Notes: generated by a model not told the origin, from the sequence alone. A DNA stretch of 64,000 bases from Luteibacter pinisoli (GCF_006385595.1 NZ_CP041046.1:2108001-2172000), one strand, 5' to 3'. Positions 45,486 through 53,164 are shown, counted from the first letter of the stretch. Numbers and translations are program-made.

Positions 45486-45511
45486 TTCGTTAGCGCCGGC
45501 CCTTGGGTTAC
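45486..45511 (-). promoter_or_regulatory. ECF sigma-factor type promoter for the YedY-like operon
   Basis: On the minus strand GTAACC (45511-45506), exactly 16 bases, CGAA (45489-45486). This equals the GTAACC-N16-CGAA form known for the Caulobacter SigF class of ECF factors. The extended form TGTAACCC-N14-ACGAAT is shared with the site before the lactonase-fold gene. It overlaps the end of ogt and lies 88 bases before the cytochrome b start. Confidence 0.65.
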
Positions 45512-46056
45512 ACCCGCCTGACATTTCTTTCGAGACCGGGTGGTGCGGCGAGCGAACCCTCGTGGCGTAATAACCACGCCTTGGCATCCAGGCCGCCAGC
45601 AAAGCCCGTCAGCGTGCCGTTGGTGCCGATGATGCGGTGGCAGGGCGCGATGATCGAGATCGGATTGCGTCCATTGGCGGCGCCCACGGCGCGGGTCGCG
45701 GTGGGACGGCCGATCTGTTCGGCGATCTGCGCGTAGGATCGCGTCTGGCCGTAAGGCACGTTGAGCAACGCGGTCCAGACATCCTTCTGGAATACCGTGC
45801 CGTGGAAATCGAGGGGCAGGTCGAATGTGAGTCGCTCGCCGGCGAAGTATTCATCCAGCTGCCGCGCTACCTCGACCAGCACAGGGTGCTCCGGCGACTC
45901 GCCCGCGATCGGCAGTGGCACCCGTTTCGGATCGTCATTTTCCCAGAGGATAGCTGCGAGCCCGCCGTCGCTTCCCACCAGGCGCAGCCGTCCCACTGGC
46001 GTGGGCAAGGTCTTGAAGACGTAAGTGGCGCTGGACGGTTTGTGGCGCGTGGCCAT
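45508..46056 (-). CDS. ogt: Methylated-DNA--protein-cysteine methyltransferase
   Basis: A 182-residue repair protein of the Ogt type. The active-site motif PCHRI with Cys139 accepts the methyl group from O6-methylguanine or O4-methylthymine; QKDVWTALLNVPYGQTRSYAQIAEQIGRPTATRAVGAANGRNPI is the DNA-binding wing typical of the family. The N-terminal domain has the usual length. ATG at 46056 (MATRHKPSS) is preferred; an upstream ATG at 46107 is possible. It is a one-turnover enzyme acting in the cytoplasm. It lies directly before the YedY-like operon, whose promoter overlaps its 3' end. Confidence 0.95.
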   Translation of the reverse strand: MATRHKPSSATYVFKTLPTPVGRLRLVGSDGGLAAILWENDDPKRVPLPIAGESPEHPVLVEVARQLDEYFAGERLTFDLPLDFHGTVFQKDVWTALLNVPYGQTRSYAQIAEQIGRPTATRAVGAANGRNPISIIAPCHRIIGTNGTLTGFAGGLDAKAWLLRHEGSLAAPPGLERNVRRV

Positions 46057-46145
46057 GGGTCTGGTTACACCGGCGATCAGCTGGGACTGGATGGGGTCGG
46101 CACCCATGGTATGTGTTCGAAGCCTCGAGGCAGTGTCGCGTTAAC

Positions 46146-46173
46146 GTGACATTTGGTCAAGATGTCGTATATT
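46146..46173 (+). promoter_or_regulatory. Near-consensus sigma-70 promoter of the toxin-antitoxin pair
   Basis: GTGACA (46146-46151), 16 bases, TATATT (46168-46173). The predicted transcription start falls at about 46180, the first base of the antitoxin ATG, which suggests a leaderless transcript. GTAT (46167-46170) and ATAC (46176-46179) flank the -10 and could be part of an operator. Confidence 0.5.
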
Positions 46174-46179
46174 CGATAC

Positions 46180-46602
46180 ATGACCATCCCAGATCCCGTG
46201 CTCGAACCCCTTCGTGACCTCGGCCAGTTGCTTCGGACCGCACGTACGCACATGGGCCTGACGCAGGCCGCGGTCGCGCGGGCGGCAGGAGTCGGACGGC
46301 AGAAGCTCATCGAAGTGGAGCAGGGTAGGCCATCGGTCGCCATGGGTACCTACGCGGCGGTGATGCGCGCCCTCAACCTGATTCCGACGGCTGGAGAACC
46401 GCTGATCGTCATTGACGACTTTCCACAGTTGAAGCGACTGGCGTGGAATCGACCGGGAAAGCGCACCATCGCCGAGCCGGATGCACTCGCACTGTACGAA
46501 CGCAATTGGGACATGGTCGATCGCGATTCGATGAGCGACAAGGAGCGTCGACTGCTCGATGACCTGGTGAATCGCTATGGGAACGGAGTACTGCATGTTT
46601 GA
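46180..46602 (+). CDS. XRE-type helix-turn-helix antitoxin/regulator
   Basis: A 140-residue protein beginning MTIPDPVLEPLRDLGQLLRTA. The HTH spans THMGLTQAAVARAAGVGRQKLIEVEQGRPSVAMGTYAAVMRALNL, the pattern of XRE/HipB-like antitoxins. The C-terminal half (PQLKRLAWNRPGKRTIAEPDALALYERNWDMVD) is conserved in proteins that precede AbiEii-type nucleotidyltransferases. ATG 46180 is chosen because it falls on the predicted transcription start; in-frame starts at 46162 and 46153 would lie upstream of it. It overlaps the toxin gene by eight bases. It should neutralise the toxin and repress the pair. Confidence 0.8.
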   Translation: MTIPDPVLEPLRDLGQLLRTARTHMGLTQAAVARAAGVGRQKLIEVEQGRPSVAMGTYAAVMRALNLIPTAGEPLIVIDDFPQLKRLAWNRPGKRTIAEPDALALYERNWDMVDRDSMSDKERRLLDDLVNRYGNGVLHV

Positions 46603-47278
46603 GCGGCCGCATCACCAACGCATTGCCCACGTTCTGCGTGCCCTGGATGGGCGCCTCCTGAAGCAGGCCCAATGCTACTTTGGCGGCGGAACGGCCATCG
46701 TTCTCCAGTGCGGCGAGTACCGGGAGTCTGTCGATATTGATTTTCTTTGCGCAGACGCGGTTGGCTATCGGAGTCTTCGTGAAGCCATCGCCCCGCCAAC
46801 ACTGGGAAGCCTTCTCCGGAAACCCATAAAGCATACGCGCGATGTTCGCACTGACCGCGACAAGATCTCCACGTATCTCGATGTCGACGGAGTGAATATC
46901 CGTTTCGAGCTCGTGCGCGAAGCTCGCATTCCATTGGAGCCAAGCTCGCTCGACATCGAGGGAGTGCCGGTCCTCGCCAACGTTGATGCATACGCTGAAA
47001 AACTGCTGGCCAACGCCGATCGCGGCGTCGATCGCTCGACCATGAGCCGGGACATCATCGATTTGGCGATGATGATTCACACATGGGGTCCAGTCCCCCG
47101 TGAGTCGGTGCACAAAGCTGAGTTGGCCTATGGCTCGTCGGTTCGGAGGGCATGGGAAAAGAGCGTTTCACTCGTTTCCGACGAGACATATCTGGCAAGG
47201 GCGGTAGAGGCTATGTCGATGGACGAATCGCTGGTGGCGGTTATCCAGGAAAGCCTTGAACGGGAGTGGGCAGCCTAG
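46595..47278 (+). CDS. AbiEii/AbiGii-type nucleotidyltransferase toxin
   Basis: A 227-residue nucleotidyltransferase. The motif GGGT (30-33) and the metal-binding SVDIDF (Asp47, Asp49) define the DNA polymerase beta-like fold of the AbiEii toxin family; later blocks LVREARIPL and NVDAYAEKLLANADR match. AbiE systems are type IV toxin-antitoxin and phage-abortive-infection modules, in which the toxin adds nucleotides to tRNA or other targets. GGAG lies seven bases before ATG 46595, and the gene overlaps the upstream HTH gene. GC content is visibly lower than in the neighbouring genes, which fits a mobile defence module. Confidence 0.82.
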   Translation: MFERPHHQRIAHVLRALDGRLLKQAQCYFGGGTAIVLQCGEYRESVDIDFLCADAVGYRSLREAIAPPTLGSLLRKPIKHTRDVRTDRDKISTYLDVDGVNIRFELVREARIPLEPSSLDIEGVPVLANVDAYAEKLLANADRGVDRSTMSRDIIDLAMMIHTWGPVPRESVHKAELAYGSSVRRAWEKSVSLVSDETYLARAVEAMSMDESLVAVIQESLEREWAA

Positions 47279-47375
47279 GTTAATAGCCGGATGGGGCGGA
47301 GGGTTCCCTAGCGGCACCTGAAGGCTTTCCACGCTTCACTTTATGAGGCGTAGGTCGCATTTTTGGCGTGGCGCT

Positions 47376-47401
47376 GTAACCCGTTGGGATCGCACGACGA
47401 A
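47376..47401 (+). promoter_or_regulatory. ECF sigma-factor type promoter for the lactonase-fold gene
   Basis: GTAACC (47376-47381), 16 bases, CGAA (47398-47401), within TGTAACCC-N14-ACGAAT, the same extended form as at 45486-45511. The predicted transcription start is near 47407, about 35 bases before the ATG at 47441. Confidence 0.65.
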
Positions 47402-47407
47402 TGGTTA

Positions 47408-47425
47408 GTGAGCCTTCCGGCTCAC
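47408..47425 (+). promoter_or_regulatory. Hairpin at the predicted 5' end of the lactonase-fold mRNA
   Basis: GTGAGCC and GGCTCAC form a perfect 7-bp stem with a TTCC loop, right at the predicted 5' end of the message and just before the ribosome-binding GGAG. Such 5' hairpins often protect mRNA from decay; a regulatory role is also possible. Confidence 0.4.
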
Positions 47426-47440
47426 ATCGGAGATCCCACC

Positions 47441-48610
47441 ATGAAGCTCATTCACACCCTGGCGGCCAGCATCGCTGGTGTACTGGCGGTTGGCACGGCC
47501 CATGCTGCCGAACCGTCCTTTAGCCTGCCGCGGTTCGACTCGCCCTATGTTTACGTTCTCTCCAACGATATCGCTGCCAATAGCGTGGCGGTACTGAAAC
47601 GCAACTTCTTCGGTGGCCTGGAGAAAAAGGCCGTTGTATCCACGGGTGGCAAGGGGGTCGGCGTGGGTACGACAGCGCCGCCGCCCGACCCGCTTGGCTC
47701 GCAGAATGCCTTGCTCAGGAGCGCCGATGGACGGTGGCTCTATGCCACCAACGCCGGTAGCAACCAGGTCTCCGTCTTTGCGATCGAGGGCGGCCGGCTG
47801 AATCTGGTCGACGTTCAACCCTCGGGCGGGTCGTATCCGGTAAGCGTCGCCGAGCGAGGCAATCGCGTATACGTTCTTAATAGCGCTGGCACATCCACGG
47901 TCACTGTGTTCCAGCTGACGCCAGGCGGCCAGCTTGTCGCGCTACCTCAGGAGACGCGGCTCATCGGGACGGATGCGCCCCTGGTCGGAAATCAGCCAAA
48001 CGTAGGCATGACACCTGCCCAGGTTCAAGTCTCCCCAGATGGTCGCTGGCTGGCTGTGTCGGTAAAGAATGCCGGTGCCAAAGGCTGGTTCGAGCTGTTC
48101 GCCCTGGATCGGGCAGGCGTACCCGCCACGGATCCGGTCATTTCCCCGTCTAACGATCCGCAGCCATTTGGTTTCGATTTCGACGACCGGGGCTATCTGG
48201 TCACGTCGCAAGCGGCCGGATCGGCGGCGTCTTCCTATTCCGTGGGTCGCGATGGAACGCTGAGCGCGGTGTCGGCGGACGTGGCAAATGGCCAGGCGGC
48301 AGCCTGCTGGCTGACCGTTTCAGGGCGTTTTGCGTTTACCGCCAACGCGGGGAAGGGCGATATCAGCGCCTACCGAATCGGTCGCAACGGCTCGTTGACG
48401 CTCCTTGGTTCGGGCGTGGCAGGAAAGCTGGAAGCCGGCGCAGCGCCGACGGACATCAAGGCATCGGCGGATGGTGCTTTCATTTATGTGGGTAACTCGC
48501 TCGGAGGTAACGTCGATACCTTCCTGGTGCTACCTGACGGGCATTTGTTGCAGGTGGGCAATACACCGGTCTTCGCGGGTGCCGCAGGCATGCAGGGCCT
48601 GGCGCTATAG
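47441..48610 (+). CDS. Secreted seven-bladed propeller protein of the lactonase family
   Basis: A 389-residue secreted protein (signal peptide MKLIHTLAASIAGVLAVGTAHA). The repeated pattern of SPDGRWLAVSV, SADGRWLYATNAGSNQVSVF, VSGRFAFTANAGKGDISAY and SADGAFIYVGNSLGGNVDTF gives the propeller of 6-phosphogluconolactonase-like (PF10282) proteins. The active-site residues of true lactonases cannot be confirmed here, so enzyme or scaffold roles are both open. It has an ECF-type promoter and a 5' hairpin, and GGAG eight bases before the ATG, suggesting stress-controlled production. Confidence 0.8.
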   Translation: MKLIHTLAASIAGVLAVGTAHAAEPSFSLPRFDSPYVYVLSNDIAANSVAVLKRNFFGGLEKKAVVSTGGKGVGVGTTAPPPDPLGSQNALLRSADGRWLYATNAGSNQVSVFAIEGGRLNLVDVQPSGGSYPVSVAERGNRVYVLNSAGTSTVTVFQLTPGGQLVALPQETRLIGTDAPLVGNQPNVGMTPAQVQVSPDGRWLAVSVKNAGAKGWFELFALDRAGVPATDPVISPSNDPQPFGFDFDDRGYLVTSQAAGSAASSYSVGRDGTLSAVSADVANGQAAACWLTVSGRFAFTANAGKGDISAYRIGRNGSLTLLGSGVAGKLEAGAAPTDIKASADGAFIYVGNSLGGNVDTFLVLPDGHLLQVGNTPVFAGAAGMQGLAL

Positions 48611-48632
48611 AGCTTGTTCACGTGAAAGAGGG

Positions 48633-48665
48633 GCATCGACCGAGCCGTGCCGGCTTGGTCGATGC
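48633..48665. terminator. Strong hairpin between convergent genes
   Basis: A 14-bp stem with one G-U pair (GCATCGACCGAGCC against GGCTTGGTCGATGC) around a GTGCC loop, placed 22 bases after the lactonase-fold stop and before the end of the minus-strand SUFU-like gene. No long U run follows, but position and stability suit a bidirectional terminator. Confidence 0.55.
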
Positions 48666-48719
48666 AACTTCCATATGTGCGCATAATGTATATTATGTAA
48701 GATAATGCCGACAGGGAAA

Positions 48720-49889
48720 TCAGGGACTTCCTACAATCCCATCGTTCCCTATATCCAACGTCGTTTCGAAGGCATGTTTCGAATCAGCTCCCCACGCCCT
48801 GATCCTGATCCTCGCGGGCACGACGCTTCGGCCTTCGTACTCGGGTGACGCCGAATACTGCGATACCGTGCCGGCCACGAGACGTTGTCGCACCATCTCG
48901 TCGATCGCGGCTTTCTTCGCACGCGTTCCGATTGGTCCATAAACCGTGTTAACCGCAGCATCTTCTCCGCCGAGTTCCAACGGAAAAAGATGGATCCTTT
49001 CCAATCGTCCCGCTGCCACATGGTGCTCGGCGACGTCCCTGGAAACCACCTCGGCGAGATCCGGCGCGTCGCCACTGAGCTCGTCCGCGGACGTGACAAT
49101 GCCCAAGACCGATGGGCGATTGCGCATACTGAACTGCCCGACACCGCCGGCGACTAAACGATCGAGGAGTGCGCCACGCCCATTGGTCTTTGACCAGGCC
49201 ATTTCCTCATCGGTGATCGTGGTGGCGACCAGTAGATCCATGGTCCCGTTCGGCAGTGTCGTGCCGGGTGGAAGCGGCCCCACAGCATTCGCGATCAACA
49301 GGTTTAACCAGTCGCTCGGGCCTATCTGGACGCGCTCGACCGTCAATCCGTCGTACTTCCGTACACGTTCAAGGATCCCGGCGTCACCGCAAAGCTCCGC
49401 CTGCGCTACCCACTCCACGATCCCAAGCGGCCATGTCGCGTCCTCGCTCGCAACAACAGCGATTTCATAGCCGTACCCTGCGGCGCCTGCGGGCGCGATT
49501 GTGCGTGACTTTTCCCTGAGGGTGGATTGTGTGGCTGCTAGCCGGCCTTGGCTGTCCTGCGTCGACGAGATGTTGGTGGCAGCAACGCCCGTCGGCATGT
49601 CTGGGTTCGATAGTCCGAAGGTCGTGTAGATCCGAGCGCCTGGCTTCAGACGATCTGCAGGTACGACGAAGATTCCTCCGCCGGGCCAGACGCCAAGCAG
49701 GTGTGCAATTTTGAGGATGTCATCGGGAAGCGGTCCGAAGTGTGTTTGATAGAAGGCCGCTCGAGCGGCATACACTTCCTGCCAAAAGTTGTCCTCCGCA
49801 TCCTTGTTGCCATTCAGGCCTGTTGCCACACGCTCCGCCGCCTTATCCCCACCGAAGACCGAACGCAGCCTGTTCCAAAGCTTATCCAT
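48720..49889 (-). CDS. Hypothetical protein with a suppressor-of-fused-like domain
   Basis: A 389-residue cytoplasmic protein starting MDKLWNRLRSVFGG. A segment GYGYEIAVVAS ... WPLGIVEWVAQAELCGDAG, followed by SVDWLNLLIANAVGPLPPGTTLPNGTMDLLVATTITDEEMAW, resembles the YGFEL and TPxG...LL..T.EE pattern of SUFU-domain proteins, which in bacteria are often immunity proteins of toxin systems. The C-terminal third (AKKAAIDEMVRQRLVAGTVSQYSASPEYEGRSVVPARI) is not recognised. The gene has lower GC than its neighbours. The domain call is by eye and moderate; it could equally be an unrelated protein. Confidence 0.5.
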   Translation of the reverse strand: MDKLWNRLRSVFGGDKAAERVATGLNGNKDAEDNFWQEVYAARAAFYQTHFGPLPDDILKIAHLLGVWPGGGIFVVPADRLKPGARIYTTFGLSNPDMPTGVAATNISSTQDSQGRLAATQSTLREKSRTIAPAGAAGYGYEIAVVASEDATWPLGIVEWVAQAELCGDAGILERVRKYDGLTVERVQIGPSDWLNLLIANAVGPLPPGTTLPNGTMDLLVATTITDEEMAWSKTNGRGALLDRLVAGGVGQFSMRNRPSVLGIVTSADELSGDAPDLAEVVSRDVAEHHVAAGRLERIHLFPLELGGEDAAVNTVYGPIGTRAKKAAIDEMVRQRLVAGTVSQYSASPEYEGRSVVPARIRIRAWGADSKHAFETTLDIGNDGIVGSP

Positions 49890-50087
49890 GCTTATCGCCC
49901 TGATTTTGTTAGATGCCCGCCGGTGCGGACGTCCCGGTGGATCATAGGCCAATCGACCTGGACCGCGTCAACGGGAACGGATTTACCAATCTTTCCCCGA
50001 GAGCCACAGCTATATCCCGTGAGATGGCCTCTTCGGCTACCAAGCCCGGCGCCCTCCTCTCCCCAGCCCATCGACGGAGCCACCACC

Positions 50088-50765
50088 ATGCGCGTCAAGC
50101 ACGTTCTCTGCATCGCGACTAATACCGCAGTTATCGGCAATTTCGAGCGCACGACGGGGTTCTTCTTTCCCGAGATCGCGCATCCGTTTGAAGAGCTGGA
50201 GGGAGCCGGCGTCGCCGTCGAGTTTGCCTCGCCGCTCGGCGGGATTGTTCCGCATGATGGGTACGACGGCTCGGACCCGGTACAGAAGAAGTTCCTGGAA
50301 AGCGCTGCCTTCCGCCGCTTGCAATGCAGCCGCAAGCTCTCCGAGGTGGACGTCCTCGATTACGACGCGATCTTCTTCCCGGGTGGCCTGGGGCCCATGG
50401 TGGATATCTCGAAGGACCGCTACGTGAAGCGCGCCGTGTTGCGGGCCTGGAACGGCGGCAAGATCGTCTCGGCCGTGTGCCACGGGCCAGTCGCCTTCCT
50501 CGGCGTTCGCTTCGAGGACGGCACGCCCTTTGTCAAAGGCCGCAAGCTGACCTCGTTCTCCAAGGCCGAAGAGGATGGTTACGCAGCGCGCGACGTCGAT
50601 TTCGACCTGGAAGGCGTGCTGCGCGAGGCCGGCGCCGAGTACACCTGCGTGGACCCGTGGCAGCCGCACCTGATCGTGGATGGTCGCCTGATCACGGGAC
50701 AGAACCCGGCTTCCGGCACCATCGTCGGCAAGGCGATTGCCGACGCCCTGGCCAAAGTCGATTAA
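50088..50765 (+). CDS. DJ-1/PfpI family protein (type 1 glutamine amidotransferase-like)
   Basis: A 225-residue protein with the DJ-1/PfpI fold: nucleophile Cys131 in IVSAVCHGPVAFLG at the elbow, an acidic residue in the early loop (FPEIAHPFEEL) and a FFPGG loop at 97-101. Members act as chaperone, glyoxalase or amidase-like enzymes against damaged proteins and methylglyoxal. The extra helical insert around FEDGTPFVKGRKLTSFSKAEEDGY is typical of the Hsp31-like subgroup. GGAG precedes ATG 50088. It is followed after 35 bases by an ABM monooxygenase, and the two may form one unit. Confidence 0.88.
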   Translation: MRVKHVLCIATNTAVIGNFERTTGFFFPEIAHPFEELEGAGVAVEFASPLGGIVPHDGYDGSDPVQKKFLESAAFRRLQCSRKLSEVDVLDYDAIFFPGGLGPMVDISKDRYVKRAVLRAWNGGKIVSAVCHGPVAFLGVRFEDGTPFVKGRKLTSFSKAEEDGYAARDVDFDLEGVLREAGAEYTCVDPWQPHLIVDGRLITGQNPASGTIVGKAIADALAKVD

Positions 50766-50800
50766 CCTCCAGGCTTTCGCCCCCCAAAGGAAATGCCGCC

Positions 50801-51100
50801 ATGTCGTCGAAGCAAGTGAAGGTGATAGCCGTCCTGACCGCCAAAGAAGGCAAGGCCGGCGAACTCGAAGCATTGCTTCGCGGCATGACGGCGCCCTCGC
50901 GCGGTGAGCCGGGCAATGTGCACTACAACCTGTGGCGGCACCGCGAGACGCCTGGCGTGTTCGTGATCGACGAGCTGTACGCCGATACGGCCGGCGCCGA
51001 AGCCCATCGCGCGAGCCCGCACTACCAGGACTACCTCGGCCGTATCAACGACCTGGCCACGCGCAACCCCATCCCGCTCGAGGCGGTCGACGCGCTCTAA
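50801..51100 (+). CDS. Antibiotic biosynthesis monooxygenase (ABM) domain protein
   Basis: A 99-residue protein that fills exactly one ABM domain: KVIAVLTAKEGKAGELEALLRGM, then VHYNLWRHRETPGVFVIDELYADTAGAEAHRASPHYQDYL with the conserved E..Y..AA..H. pattern. The ferredoxin-like dimer acts on quinol-like substrates without a cofactor (YgiN-type) in several members; here the substrate is unknown. AAAGG lies ten bases before ATG 50801. It follows the DJ-1 gene closely, a pairing that would fit control of reactive carbonyl or quinone stress. Confidence 0.87.
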   Translation: MSSKQVKVIAVLTAKEGKAGELEALLRGMTAPSRGEPGNVHYNLWRHRETPGVFVIDELYADTAGAEAHRASPHYQDYLGRINDLATRNPIPLEAVDAL

Positions 51101-51137
51101 GCGCGTGCGTCGCCGCGGGGTGCCCTTCCCCTCCCCC

Positions 51138-52151
51138 TCAGTCGTCGCCGGGCAACGGCGCATCGGGCGCCACCAGGCCTTCCTTGCGCAGCTCCAGCCA
51201 GAACGAACGCGGCACGTGTTCACGCATGGCGTCCTTGTCTTCGGCGATGCGACCCGGATGGCTTGCGCCCGGGATGACCGCGGCGACGGCGGGATGGGCC
51301 AGGCTGAACTGCAGGCCGGCCGCCTTCATGCTCACGCCGTGCGCATCCGCGATACCGCGGATGCGGGCAACCTTGTGCAGGATCTCCGAGCTCGCCGGCG
51401 CATATTCGAAGTGCTTGCCGCCCACGAGCGCGCCGGAACTGTAGGGACCACCGACGACAATCCCCAGGCCTTCGCGTTGTACGGTCGGCATAACGCGCTG
51501 CAGGGCCTTGCTGTGATCGAGCAGCGAGTAGCGGCCGGCGAGCAGGAAACCATCCGGGCGCGGCCCTTCCAGCTCCAGCAGGATCTCGATGGGTTCCACG
51601 CGGTTGACGCCAAGGCCCCAGGCCTTGATGACGCCTTCATCGCGCAGGCGGTCGAGCGCGCGGAAGGCACCCTTGCGTGCGCTCTCGAACTGGGCGAGCC
51701 ACTCATCGCCGTAGAAATCCTGTGCTACATCGTGGACCCACGCGATCTCGATGACGTCGGTGCCCAGGCGCTTGAGGCTTCCCTCGATGGACCGCAGGGT
51801 GGCGTCCTCGGAGTAATCGTTAATGACCTTGTTGGGCAGGCCGTAACGGAACACATCGCCCTTCTCGCCGAAGTCGCGGCTGTTCACGTCTTCGACCTCG
51901 TCGAGGACGATGCGACCGACCTTGGTACTGATGACGTAATCCTCCCGGGCATGGCCGGCGAGTGCCTTACCGAGGCGGATCTCGGCCAGGCCAGCGCCAT
52001 ACAGCGGTGCCGTGTCGTAGTACCGGATGCCGTGGCCCCAAGCGGCATCTACGGTGGCCTGGGCTTCGTCCTCGGGAATGTCGCGGAACATGTTGCCGAG
52101 CGGCGCGGTGCCGAAACCAAGCGGGTCGGTGATCAGGTCTTTCAGGGCCAT
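51138..52151 (-). CDS. Aldo/keto reductase
   Basis: A 337-residue aldo/keto reductase starting MALKDLITDPLGFGTAPLGN. The catalytic set is visible: Asp46 and Tyr51 in YYDTAPLYGAG, Lys77 in ISTKVGR and His in EIAWVHDV. NADPH-binding is indicated by the later VPGASHPGR-like segment (AVIPGASHPGRIAED). The pattern matches the D-threo-aldose 1-dehydrogenase / pyridoxal 4-dehydrogenase subgroup. GGAG precedes ATG 52151. It converges with the ABM gene and diverges from an SDR gene; the shared 245-base region holds one palindrome (TAGCGT-GTG-ACGCTA, 52184-52198). Confidence 0.9.
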   Translation of the reverse strand: MALKDLITDPLGFGTAPLGNMFRDIPEDEAQATVDAAWGHGIRYYDTAPLYGAGLAEIRLGKALAGHAREDYVISTKVGRIVLDEVEDVNSRDFGEKGDVFRYGLPNKVINDYSEDATLRSIEGSLKRLGTDVIEIAWVHDVAQDFYGDEWLAQFESARKGAFRALDRLRDEGVIKAWGLGVNRVEPIEILLELEGPRPDGFLLAGRYSLLDHSKALQRVMPTVQREGLGIVVGGPYSSGALVGGKHFEYAPASSEILHKVARIRGIADAHGVSMKAAGLQFSLAHPAVAAVIPGASHPGRIAEDKDAMREHVPRSFWLELRKEGLVAPDAPLPGDD

Positions 52152-52354
52152 GGGGCGCTCCAGGGGCTGACGTGAGGGCGGCGTAGCGTGTGACGCTAGC
52201 ACCGCGCACGTACACTGGATTGTTAAAGGACGCCGAATTCACCCGCCCACAAGGGCAAACCCCGCCCAGTCCAAGTACAAAAGTCACTTCATCGTTTTTT
52301 GAGCAGATGTTTCTCGGCTTTCCCATATTCACCGCCCGAATGGTTAGGCGCATC

Positions 52355-52391
52355 GTTCTCCTCGTCCCGCAATCAACCCAACGAGGAGTAC
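52355..52391 (+). promoter_or_regulatory. Hairpin that sequesters the ribosome-binding site of the SDR gene
   Basis: CTCCTCGT (52358-52365) pairs perfectly with ACGAGGAG (52381-52388), the second copy being the ribosome-binding site itself, six to eight bases before the ATG at 52397. Two further pairs flank one mismatch, giving an 11-bp arm with one gap. Closed, the hairpin would block translation. It may act as an RNA thermometer or ligand switch; this is inference. Confidence 0.5.
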
Positions 52392-52396
52392 TCATC

Positions 52397-53143
52397 ATGA
52401 AGCTCAACAACAAAGTCGCTTTCATCACCGGCGGTACGTCGGGCATTGGCCTGGAGGCCGCGAAGCTCTTCCAGCTCGAGGGCGCCCACGTGGTGCTGGT
52501 CGGCTCGAACCAGGACCGCCTGGCCGCCGCGGGCGCTGCACTCAATGGCAAGGCTCTCCTGATTCATGCCGATATCCGCAAGGTCGCGGACATCGAACGT
52601 GCCGTCGCTGAGACCAAGGCGACATACGGCCACATCGACGTTGTGTTTGCCAACGCAGGTGCCACGACGGTAGCCCCGCTGGAAGCTGTGACCGAAGCAT
52701 ACGTCGCCGACAACCTGGCGCTTAACTTCTCGGGGACGTTCTTTACGATCCAGAAGGCTGCCCCCGTCATGACCGAGGGCGGAAGCATCATCGTTACGAC
52801 GTCCTTCTTGAATACGATCGGATACCCGGGCCTTTCGATCCTGGCGGCGACCAAGGCGGCGACGCGGTCCCTGGTTCGCACCCTGGGCGCTGAACTGGCG
52901 CCTCGCGGCATCCGCGTTAACGCCCTCAGCCCGGGTGCCATCGCAACGCCTTTCTACAGCAAGGTGGGCTTGCCCGACGCGGTGCTGCAGGAAGTCGCCG
53001 CCGGCATCACGGCGAAGACCGGTCTGAAGCGCTTCGGTGAAGCCGCCGAGGTGGCGAAGGCCGCGCTCTTCCTGGCAAGCGACGACTCGTCTTACACCAC
53101 GGGCGCCGAGCTGGTGGTCGATGGCGGTCTGACGCAGTTCTGA
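52397..53143 (+). CDS. SDR-family protein lacking the catalytic tyrosine
   Basis: A 248-residue short-chain dehydrogenase/reductase: TGGTSGIG at 11-18, NAGA at 86-89, Ser136 in TTSF, Lys153 and the PGxIxTPF motif near 190 are all present. At the position of the catalytic tyrosine (13 residues after Ser136 and four before Lys153) there is Leu149 instead (LSILAATKAA). The classic Ser-Tyr-Lys triad is therefore broken, and the protein may be a binding or regulatory relative. It lies between an aldo/keto reductase and a LysR-type regulator that probably controls it. GAGGAG is the ribosome-binding site. Confidence 0.87.
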   Translation: MKLNNKVAFITGGTSGIGLEAAKLFQLEGAHVVLVGSNQDRLAAAGAALNGKALLIHADIRKVADIERAVAETKATYGHIDVVFANAGATTVAPLEAVTEAYVADNLALNFSGTFFTIQKAAPVMTEGGSIIVTTSFLNTIGYPGLSILAATKAATRSLVRTLGAELAPRGIRVNALSPGAIATPFYSKVGLPDAVLQEVAAGITAKTGLKRFGEAAEVAKAALFLASDDSSYTTGAELVVDGGLTQF

Positions 53144-53164
53144 CGTAACGCTGCAAACCACGCT

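Noticed and set aside
48682..48697. AT-rich palindrome CATAAT-GTAT-ATTATG between convergent genes
   Set aside because: It lies downstream of both genes after a good terminator hairpin, so a regulatory role is not supported; AT-rich palindromes arise easily in such spacers.
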